21,742 nucleotides of DNA, taken from the NCBI GenBank assembly GCA_945935945.1, contig CAMESA010000009.1:1-21742 (forward strand). Reading direction: 5' to 3'. Source of the stretch: an uncultured Mollicutes bacterium. GTDB lineage: Bacteria > Bacillota_I > Bacilli_A > RFN20 > CAG-826. Positions 16,801 through 21,742 of this stretch are shown here, one piece after another (within the stretch, counting starts at the first letter, position 1; each line of letters starts with the position of its first letter). The notes beneath the pieces are model-generated. The model was not told the origin of the DNA. It was given only the letters and a program-made list of their open reading frames with translations, and did no database searches. Both the position numbers and the translations under genes were made by a program.

Positions 16801-17139
16801 TGAAGTTTCAGCAGGTATTGTTAAATTCATACTTATGAGGTTTTTCTTAGTAAAAGTAGCTAAAACTTGTGCGGAATTGTTTCCATGTATAACATTACCA
16901 AGAGTAACAGCTAATTGATAAATACCTTCTCTACTAAATGCAGTATCTGTATAGCAATTTGCCATTGTACTGACAACAAAGTATTGTAAAAATGCACCGT
17001 ATCCAGCAAATACGTTCGCAAGAGCAGTTGTTGTCTCAGATGGATACATTGCAGAAAAAGTAGGTGAATCATTTGACCAACTTTCTATAATTGCACTTCT
17101 TAAACTATTTATGTCATATACTATATTGTCTAACTTCAT
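13807..17139 (-). CDS. Baseplate wedge protein gp6-like (baseplate J family), with large insertion
   Basis: A 1110-residue protein; T4 gp6 has about 660. The N-terminal part includes the typical FSREGIYQLAVTLG, then VGDGQLGD and EVLRMTSPWVYASGHRAVRR and QDYIAML (residues 294-320), the conserved 'R..AP.......AVT..DY' signature of gp6/baseplate J. It continues with NAWGEYEQADKAGAYDPLMM. The C-terminal gp6 part is residues about 1000-1098 (FVQPKVKQVAITIDAS, KLSDIYTAVMSTPNV). Between them, residues about 357-1000 form an insertion with two GD/ND-type beta modules (GDVVYLGN at 463-470, NDIVYLQG at 871-878) and three GSG-type strands. In T4, gp6 forms the inner ring of the baseplate wedges. It follows gp25 across a 62-nt gap with a good promoter. 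Confidence 0.88.
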   Translation of the reverse strand: MKLDNIVYDINSLRSAIIESWSNDSPTFSAMYPSETTTALANVFAGYGAFLQYFVVSTMANCYTDTAFSREGIYQLAVTLGNVIHGNNSAQVLATFTKKNLISMNLTIPAETSFIINGKKYFNPHGILLPAGVETVTDIVLMQGEVLEVTKTTSGIPYERFYFSSDFKANQNYIKVYVNGEEWSVSDNFLDYEKNYVSDPNLTKMVVLRTDSDGRSFLKVGDGQLGDLPISNSTIVIHYVSNDGEEGNTSEIGLQGKLENPLTFTDSYGNQEDLDLEVTTTSTSYGGFGTQSLEVLRMTSPWVYASGHRAVRRQDYIAMLDNQCGYLTSNAWGEYEQADKAGAYDPLMMNMVFYTGLKSFESYPYNTIGYVEKSYEYDGLIGSNRGFYGSYALKIVNKTNPNEFVLAQDTGAKGFLFINDNIKDPRDSLLPDWQAALHCLNGPCFIELDDDPILNSGIDYKVGDVVYLGNGADNINLSVLITEVNPNGSVTNLKLQQAMTNSDYAWEPNTQYVFNDITSSGNGSNLAVRVQTGVRLTKELVKTNDDKEGATNAYPITNARSNISSDSYYQSLYTPSLLQPVQIIINYSDLLDGKGIAGVKFQATPSQKFIGTFAMYGSKLSDPSYENIRNSENWTRIIDRVYVERPGPETDYWTNWYPTNCLTEDNILEKYHVFVIEFYTTEQTASSSQYEGYIHIDKMKLLYEEDCSYIDYANNGTIHMNFPTAGSPGPSYVYTKEEEQDISEGIDPKDPSYLGYLNEGLMNEDDYLLYSYNVEIDGLTVDNGYKNGNILAYTYAENGISTTFLVKVINATNGIYAISVREQSSSEMSTELIGANYVNTVIPLSLDDQAVYTIDFKETKFQDMGEGYEVNDIVYLQGTDSQIALKITAKNSYGGVLQAVWVNSVLVDTDSESIDEFISNYFTPPSGHEQGVAYKTIGGSGTGLTVNINMARASGDGTTLGEGGTILITSNSNVEVSSAFVGNRIDTQDVNYLDQPIIEKYNHFTTYMEFVQPKVKQVAITIDASLSTSATITSNMIIQDIKNNVNKLFDVTPDYLGKGLKLSDIYTAVMSTPNVKWCKVLEPVDNIEVNVDEFLIQTYITVNEVIKEYK

Positions 17140-17166
17140 TTTGCTTTAATTTCCCATCACTGTTAT

Positions 17167-17195
17167 AGTATAAAGAACTATTGTTTTTGTGACAA
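17167..17195 (-). promoter_or_regulatory. Sigma70-like promoter before the gp6-like gene
   Basis: On the minus strand TTGTCA (17190-17195), exactly 17 nt and TATACT (17167-17172) give a near-consensus promoter inside the 62-nt gap between gp25 and gp6, with a predicted start near 17160. The spacer ends in AGTTCTT (AGTTCT at 17174-17179), the hexamer found in other gaps. This would allow gp6 and downstream genes to be transcribed independently of the upstream baseplate genes. Confidence 0.55.
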
Positions 17196-17201
17196 ATGGC
17201 C

Positions 17202-17576
17202 TTATTTTTCAGAAACTTTTGTAGATACAGATGATGAAACATTATTTAAGCTCGGTACTGTAAAAGTAACGTTAACTTCATATGTATTTCTATCTGTTTT
17301 ATAAATATAAATGTCTGCTGGACTTAATTCTACTCTTGGTTCGTTGTCTTCAATGTCAGCATAGATGAAAGCAACGATATCAGCTGGATCAACATTATTT
17401 TCAAACAACAAAGAGTATAAAGTTGTTCCATATTCACGATTAAACGGAACACTTCCTTTTGGTGTCATTAAAAGGCGTTCAATGTTTTGCTTGATTGAGT
17501 TTAAATCATATACAATGCTATTCAACTCTGCATTTGATGTATTAAACTTTGTGTTCAAATCTGAATAAGTTGTCAT
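17202..17576 (-). CDS. Baseplate wedge protein gp25-like
   Basis: A 124-residue protein, close to T4 gp25 (132). It has the family signature: VYDLNSIKQNIERLLMTPKG at the start, GSVPFNREYGTTLYSLLFEN at residues 41-60, and the EPRVEL strand at 79-84. In contractile-tail phages gp25/gpW-type proteins bind gp6 and help nucleate the sheath at the baseplate. It lies directly before the gp6-like gene, as in many myophages. It starts at ATG 17576 with an A-rich AAAAGAAA before it. The 97-nt gap upstream (17577-17673) contains AGTTCTAAATA and may hold a promoter. The Ser-rich C-terminal tail (residues 110-124) is probably flexible. Confidence 0.9.
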   Translation of the reverse strand: MTTYSDLNTKFNTSNAELNSIVYDLNSIKQNIERLLMTPKGSVPFNREYGTTLYSLLFENNVDPADIVAFIYADIEDNEPRVELSPADIYIYKTDRNTYEVNVTFTVPSLNNVSSSVSTKVSEK

Positions 17577-17627
17577 TATATGTTTCTTTTCATAAGGGAA
17601 TCTGTAGATTAAATCATTCTCTTATTT

Positions 17628-17633
17628 AGAACT
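17628..17633 (-). promoter_or_regulatory. AGTTCT motif upstream of the gp25-like gene
   Basis: In the 97-nt gap 17577-17673 the minus strand reads ATAAGTTCTAAATAAGAG, with AGTTCT ending 51 nt before the ATG. The longer block TAAGTTCTAAA recurs in the leader of the gene starting at 2527. I see no strong -35/-10 pair, so it may be a recognition site of a phage-specific transcription factor or simply a shared leader element. Confidence 0.3.
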
Positions 17634-17673
17634 TATTTTTCTAGCAATTACATAGTGCTTTTTGATAGTTTAT

Positions 17674-18600
17674 TTAGCTTGGTTTTAAAGTTGAACCATT
17701 TGATGCACTGTCACCAGCCATATATGGAAATCTATGGGTATGTAATGAGAGCTTAACTCCTTTTCCTTCAACTTCACCATCGGCTTTAACATGTCCACCA
17801 ACAGTAAGATTTCCAGTAATATCAACATCACCTTGTAAAGTTATTTTTGGAGATATAACTGTTGCAGAATCTGATGCATTACAATTTATGGTTTTACATT
17901 GTATATCCACATCTTCCGTAATTTTAGCGGATAATTGTTTTGAAATTACATTAACCTTACCTTTCTCATTTATAATTGTAATCTCAACTTCTTCAGTAGC
18001 TTTTATTGTAATGTTTTTCTTTGTAGTAATATTTATGTCTTCTTCAGCATTCACATCAACTTGTTTTACCTTGTCAACAGAAACATCCCCGATAAAATTC
18101 ATAACAGCTTTGTTTTTATCATTAGCGGTCAAATCTATACCAATAAACTGATCTTTGTCTGCATAAATTCCATAACTTTTTAAGTATTTGTCATTTGTTG
18201 GTGTGTAGTCTGTTTTTTTATACAATGCACCTAGATACAATAAGGAGTTAACATCATTTTGAACGGCTAACACAAGTAATTTTGTTCCTACTTCAGGTAC
18301 GCAATGATCAAATAATGGAGCTTTTTCTCTATCAGATTGTTTATTACCATCTTTCTTTTGTTGATTACCAGATCCTGCTTCTTGCTGTGGCCCATCTTCA
18401 GTAGGAGTACTGGAAAACATACCACGAAAGGCTCTATCAACTCTAGCAGCCCATGGTAGATCCGCATCTGCTATACCAGAATGTATTTGTGGCAAACGTA
18501 CTTTTACACGGTAATTGTGTGTTGGATCATCATTGTCAACAACCGTACCAATAAAAAATGGATTTTTATTGTTTATCTTTTCATAATATTCTGAATACAT
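17674..18600 (-). CDS. Baseplate spike protein, gp5/gpV-like, without lysozyme domain
   Basis: A 308-residue protein; ATG 18600 overlaps the hub gene stop by one base (TAATG), with AAGGA 11 nt upstream. Residues 14-60 and 94-128 form the OB-fold of the gp5/VgrG/gpV family (FFIGTVVDNDDPTHNYRVKV, DLPWAARV, then VPEVGTKLLVLAVQNDVNSL). They are interrupted at 62-93 by a polar Gln/Lys/Asp/Gly-rich insertion. Residues about 165-280 are short alternating beta strands (DINITTKKNITIKATEEVEI), as expected of the trimeric beta-helix needle. The tip carries H287-T-H289; an HxH that holds an iron ion at the needle tip is known in P2 gpV and related spikes. T4 gp5 (575) has an internal lysozyme domain, and there is no room for one here. 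Confidence 0.88.
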   Translation of the reverse strand: MYSEYYEKINNKNPFFIGTVVDNDDPTHNYRVKVRLPQIHSGIADADLPWAARVDRAFRGMFSSTPTEDGPQQEAGSGNQQKKDGNKQSDREKAPLFDHCVPEVGTKLLVLAVQNDVNSLLYLGALYKKTDYTPTNDKYLKSYGIYADKDQFIGIDLTANDKNKAVMNFIGDVSVDKVKQVDVNAEEDINITTKKNITIKATEEVEITIINEKGKVNVISKQLSAKITEDVDIQCKTINCNASDSATVISPKITLQGDVDITGNLTVGGHVKADGEVEGKGVKLSLHTHRFPYMAGDSASNGSTLKPS

Positions 18601-19892
18601 TAGTTTGTGTTTCCTTTCGTGTTTAATCCTTGTGTTACAAACTTAATTTGTGTACCAGCATGTTTTTGTGTTACATTTACATCTATTGATTCTACCATTG
18701 CTTTTGTTGTTAAAGCTTTCATTTTTGTAAATTTGCCTTTATCTGCGTGAACATCATATTCAATATTACAAGTGTCAAACAAATGATATGCTTCAAAAAA
18801 TGGTACTATAGAATCCTTAACCACTAACCCTGTGCTCGGACTAAATTGGATGGTCATAAACGTAGAATAAGTAGATAAGACTTGTCTATTTTGATTGGCA
18901 GCCTTAAAATAGTTTTTGTGATGATTGCCAACATCAAAAGGAAACCAATCTTGACTGTTTTTACAATCACAATTCTTACATACACAAGTAGATTCGGATG
19001 TTTTTGTTACCTTATCTGATGTTGAAACACTATAATCATACTTACATTCTGTTCCTTCTATGAGTTGAAAAGCATTTCCGTTTGCCCCATAGGCACCTAA
19101 TTGAACATTGTTTATACCGAAAGGAGCATGAGTAACAACTGGAACACCATAAGAGCCTACTCTAATACCAAGACAGCCATCACTACAATTACCATTTGCA
19201 CAATTTGAAGCAGCTTTATTACAATCGAAACATTTTACGATGTTTTTATAATATAATTTTTTGTTTCTATCTATGGCCCACATCATAGCTGAAGTATCAT
19301 TTATATATCCATATTGACAGCAATACGTTAAAAATTGATAAACAGTTCTTCCGTTTGCTATCCAAAGTTGCTTGTCTGAAGTGTCATCTATACTTGTGTT
19401 AGTAAATCCGAATTTCGTGGCACAATTCTTAAATACACTAGAAGTTGTACATGCACAATTTAATTCGTTTGCATTGCCATAACCAGATATAAAATCAATA
19501 ACACCGTGTAAGAGAAGTTTAACAAAAACGCCATGATCTTCTAATTTATGTATTTTAAATAGTCTAAAGATATATGGTTTTTCTTTTAACTTTTCGTAAC
19601 CTGATGAAATCTTTTCATTAATTTTCATATTTATATAAATTAGTGTTCCATCTGTTATATACTGGTTATCAATCCAAGTATATGGAACTTCTATTTCCAC
19701 TTTACAAGTTGGGATTATGTCTGATATAGATTCGTGTATACTAACACCGTAAACAATACATCCATTTGCTCTTTGATCAGCTTCGTTATAAAAGAATATA
19801 GGATCATTACTACCATTAGGCATTATTCCAAGGATTAATGTATAAAATCCTTGTTCAACTGGCATTCCTATGTTTGATTGACTTATACTCAT
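18600..19892 (-). CDS. Baseplate hub protein, gp27/gpD-like, cysteine-rich
   Basis: A 430-residue protein, near T4 gp27 (391). ATG 19892 is one base after the gp53-like stop. The N-terminal half carries VYGVSIHESISDIIPTCKVE and FRLFKIHKLEDHGVFVKLLL, and residues 174-217 read DKQLWIANGRTVYQFLTYCC followed by MMWAIDRNKKLYYKNI, the 'W.q.n.t...fl......g......a.d..g.l.y.n' pattern of hub proteins. Direct contact with the spike gene supports this: gp27 trimers carry gp5. It has 18 cysteines. Two clusters stand out, C221/C224/C231/C236/C240 and C303/C305/C308/C310, on either side of a glycine-rich segment. Such clusters are not part of the T4 hub and may bind metal. Confidence 0.8.
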   Translation of the reverse strand: MSISQSNIGMPVEQGFYTLILGIMPNGSNDPIFFYNEADQRANGCIVYGVSIHESISDIIPTCKVEIEVPYTWIDNQYITDGTLIYINMKINEKISSGYEKLKEKPYIFRLFKIHKLEDHGVFVKLLLHGVIDFISGYGNANELNCACTTSSVFKNCATKFGFTNTSIDDTSDKQLWIANGRTVYQFLTYCCQYGYINDTSAMMWAIDRNKKLYYKNIVKCFDCNKAASNCANGNCSDGCLGIRVGSYGVPVVTHAPFGINNVQLGAYGANGNAFQLIEGTECKYDYSVSTSDKVTKTSESTCVCKNCDCKNSQDWFPFDVGNHHKNYFKAANQNRQVLSTYSTFMTIQFSPSTGLVVKDSIVPFFEAYHLFDTCNIEYDVHADKGKFTKMKALTTKAMVESIDVNVTQKHAGTQIKFVTQGLNTKGNTN

Positions 19893-19893
19893 A

Positions 19894-20286
19894 TTATACT
19901 ATCTTTATTGTTTTACCTATATCACTTTCTACTTTGTTTTCAGTAGTATTTGTTTCCGTTATAAAGTTTGAAATTTGGTTACGTGAGTTAATGGAATATA
20001 TCCAATTCTCTTTTATATCTGTTAACGGATTATTAAGTCTATTTAAAAACAAAATCCACCACCAATATTCTTGAGAACCCAATACAGAATGTTTTGCAAC
20101 AAGTTCTGGAAATCCATGTTCATCTTCTGATACTAAATAACGCTGTACTTCACCAAACGAATGCCAATTATCATTCAACGCTTGATATAATCTTTTCAAT
20201 CCAGCATTTACATCAGAACATTCCCTACCGTTGTTATCAGTAAGTTGTGTTGAAAAGAATGAATTATATGATATTGAATTTGTCAT
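19894..20286 (-). CDS. Baseplate wedge protein gp53-like
   Basis: A 130-residue protein (T4 gp53: 196). It starts at ATG 20286 with GGAG 10 nt upstream, inside the end of the previous gene. Residues 59-92 (FPELVAKHSVLGSQEYWWWI, then LFLNRLNNPLTDI) match the signature of the gp53 family, 'P.lia...yG...yWW.il..N.i.dp...i'. In T4, gp53 joins adjacent wedges around the hub. Its position beside the hub and spike genes agrees with T4, where gene 53 precedes gene 5. The C-terminal 30 residues are polar and unlike known members. Confidence 0.8.
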   Translation of the reverse strand: MTNSISYNSFFSTQLTDNNGRECSDVNAGLKRLYQALNDNWHSFGEVQRYLVSEDEHGFPELVAKHSVLGSQEYWWWILFLNRLNNPLTDIKENWIYSINSRNQISNFITETNTTENKVESDIGKTIKIV

Positions 20287-20291
20287 TTATG

Positions 20292-21389
20292 TTATTCTCC
20301 AGGTTTAAATGCTTCAGCACTTTCATTTTGTCCATTAATACCTGTGCTACTAACTGTATCTATTATCCCTTGTATAGGTTGTTTAATCATATTATAGCCT
20401 TTTTTTCCTATTCCTTTTGCTGTTTCCATTGCAGCATTTAAATCTAACTTAAATGAACCTTGATCTCCTTGCTCTTTTCTCCATAACATTTTTGTATAAG
20501 TTGTACTTGTTAAAGTTTCAATCGTACTTATAGTTATATTTACTTCTGCTAGGATAGGACTCAAACTTCCATCATCTCTTAACATTAGTCCTCTAGTATT
20601 CGGATAAGTTACAGATATGTTTTTGATTATACAATTGTCTATAAATAACATACCACCAATTTGAACCATTATTCTAGCCTTATTTGGTGTTAAACTATAA
20701 GTTTTTGCTTTGCCTTTATTTCCTTCTGCGTCTGTTTCATGACCAGCTATAATTGTTAAGTCTAATGGAGAAGGGGCTGGTGTATAAAAACCAAACTTAC
20801 CATCAAGCCTTGGTAAGCATAGACATCCTAAAAACTCAAGTGCTTCTTTCAAACTTGTTTTAACATTACCACATCCATTTTGATAAGAGTTATCATCTAA
20901 TACAGGTATTTTAAGTTGTATTTCTAATGGTTTTGCACCGTTCCAAATCAAAAAGTTTGCAGCTCGGTTTATACCAGAACGAAAATGTCTACCTGCACTT
21001 ATACCTGCGTTTAATGCACCACCTGACGCAAATTGCATTACTAAATTACCAACACCTTTGAAAATATCACTAAGAGGACTACCCCATTCTGAACCAATAG
21101 CGTAATTAAAACTATCTGGTAAGTTTGACGAGATTATATAAGTACTGGTTTTTCCACCAAACTCTGAACCATTTGTAGTCATATTTTGAAAATCTTTAAC
21201 ATAGATTCTTGTCTGATGGAATTGTTTATAATAAGATGATCCGATGTTTATGTTAGAAAAATCAAACGACTTATGATAATTACAAGTAGATGATAACGAA
21301 TTTGAGAATAAAGAATCCGTGCTTATATAAGGTCCTTGTGATGGATCTTTTAGTTGCGTTCCGTTAGATGGTGCTGTATTTGTTGTCAT
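20292..21389 (-). CDS. Tail-tube/baseplate initiator, gp48/gp54-like
   Basis: A 365-residue protein, similar in length to T4 gp48 (364) and gp54 (320). It starts at ATG 21389, 6 nt after the previous stop, with GGGGA about 9 nt upstream. Visible blocks are FLIWNGAKPLEIQLKIPVLD (146-165), CLPRLDGKFGFYTPAPSPL (191-209), VQIGGMLFIDNCIIKNISVT (242-261) with YPNT, and SPILAEVNITISTIETLTS (277 on). The order 'lPr...P...v.ig....f..c.i..i.v.........P..aev.i...t' is that of the tube-cap/initiator or hub-distal proteins on which tail tube polymerisation starts. The exact T4 equivalent (48 or 54) cannot be decided. Residues 105-145 are Gly/Ala-rich. Confidence 0.6.
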   Translation of the reverse strand: MTTNTAPSNGTQLKDPSQGPYISTDSLFSNSLSSTCNYHKSFDFSNINIGSSYYKQFHQTRIYVKDFQNMTTNGSEFGGKTSTYIISSNLPDSFNYAIGSEWGSPLSDIFKGVGNLVMQFASGGALNAGISAGRHFRSGINRAANFLIWNGAKPLEIQLKIPVLDDNSYQNGCGNVKTSLKEALEFLGCLCLPRLDGKFGFYTPAPSPLDLTIIAGHETDAEGNKGKAKTYSLTPNKARIMVQIGGMLFIDNCIIKNISVTYPNTRGLMLRDDGSLSPILAEVNITISTIETLTSTTYTKMLWRKEQGDQGSFKLDLNAAMETAKGIGKKGYNMIKQPIQGIIDTVSSTGINGQNESAEAFKPGE

Positions 21390-21395
21390 TCTATA

Positions 21396-21742
21396 TTATC
21401 CCCAAGCTTTATTTCCATTGTTATTATCAGAAAATTGATGTTCAGGATATGTTTCTGATATTATAACACTTCCATTGTTTTTCTTATTTCCTTCTTTTCT
21501 GTCAGTGTTAGCTTCATCAGTTTTTTGAACCAATTGTCTCATTAGTTCGACAATTTCTTCTTGTGTTTCTTTATCATGTGAATTTAGTATAGCTTCTTTT
21601 TCTTCGTTTGTTAATTTTTCAAACAATTTCACTTGACCACGTGCAAGATGTATATATTGATTTTCATTTAAATCTTGTCCTGTCATTTTCATTCTAAGAG
21701 CTAACGCTTCTTCGCCAGTTAGTCCGTTTTTAGTTATAAAAC
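21396..21742 (-). CDS. Hypothetical protein, 5'-partial at right edge
   Basis: The first methionine in the window is at 21692, but the frame stays open to the right edge (ITKNGLTGEEALALRM precedes that methionine) and no ribosome binding site lies before it, so the gene most likely starts beyond 21742. At least 115 residues are visible. They are helical and highly charged (KLFEKLTNEEKEAILNSHDK, then EEIVELMRQLVQK), possibly forming a coiled coil. The Lys/Asn/Asp-rich tail ends in NKAWG. No family is recognised. Being first in the visible baseplate block, it may be a tail-assembly or hub-accessory protein, but this is context only. Confidence 0.65.
   Translation of the reverse strand, partial: FITKNGLTGEEALALRMKMTGQDLNENQYIHLARGQVKLFEKLTNEEKEAILNSHDKETQEEIVELMRQLVQKTDEANTDRKEGNKKNNGSVIISETYPEHQFSDNNNGNKAWG

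Noticed and set aside
17577..17673. Terminator after the spike gene (AGCA...TGCT near 17645-17662)
   Set aside because: The stem is only 4 bp with a 9-nt loop and only a short following T-poor stretch, so it is too weak to call.
1..21742. Stop-codon reassignment (TAG or TGA), known in some large AT-rich phages
   Set aside because: TAG ends the 752-aa fibre gene just before the next ribosome binding site and start, TGA ends the genes at 528 and 3162, and long genes lack internal TAG/TGA, so the standard code fits.
1..21742. tRNA genes, CRISPR arrays, insertion sequences, integrase sites
   Set aside because: No cloverleaf-like sequence, regularly spaced direct repeats, transposase or recombinase motifs were seen on reading both strands.

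Overview
The window is a stretch of a low-G+C (roughly one third G+C), tailed double-stranded DNA bacteriophage genome. It is dominated by the tail-baseplate and tail-fibre gene block of a contractile-tail (myovirus-type) phage. The evidence is a run of minus-strand genes whose products resemble, in order of transcription, the T4-type tail-tube/baseplate initiator (gp48/gp54-like), wedge gp53, a hub protein (gp27-like), a spike (gp5/gpV-like), gp25, gp6 (baseplate J family) and a very large gp7/gpI-like wedge protein, followed by tail fibres. TAA, TGA and TAG are all used as ordinary stops, so no stop codon appears to be reassigned. Several genes have clear AGGAG-type ribosome binding sites and there are sigma70-like promoters, but the host cannot be named from this window.

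Layout from left to right. 1-1204: two small plus-strand genes, the first cut by the left edge. Both carry cysteine/histidine zinc-binding motifs, and the second has a Lar-type zinc ribbon. 1201-2527: two overlapping minus-strand genes of unknown function; the downstream one ends in an 18-serine/2-cysteine tail. 2528-2697: AT-rich divergent regulatory region. 2698-3162: a solitary plus-strand gene. 3142-3580: two tiny minus-strand genes with their own promoter. 3701-9190: fibre region, with a 66-aa KGGTIP-type protein, a 752-aa fibre, a 759-aa fibre with a peptidase G2-like C-terminus, and an unrecognised 214-aa protein. 9192-21742: baseplate genes, the last one cut by the right edge.

The structural genes are tightly packed. 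Stop and start codons overlap or lie 1-12 nt apart at most junctions, which suggests translational coupling. Three wider gaps (8477-8545, 17140-17201 and 17577-17673) and the divergent region near 2550 each contain the hexamer AGTTCT on the transcribed strand, which may mark internal promoters. No tRNA, rRNA, CRISPR array, insertion sequence, integrase or polymerase was seen. There is no gene-free stretch longer than 300 bases.

The least expected features are the cysteine-rich clusters in the hub protein, the roughly 650-residue insertion in the gp6-like protein, a beta-rich module shared by gp6 and both fibres, the poly-serine tail encoded with all six serine codons, and the recurring intergenic motifs. 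I did not find a clearly new defence or mobile system. The window reads as a divergent baseplate/fibre module with accessory genes of unknown function at its left end.
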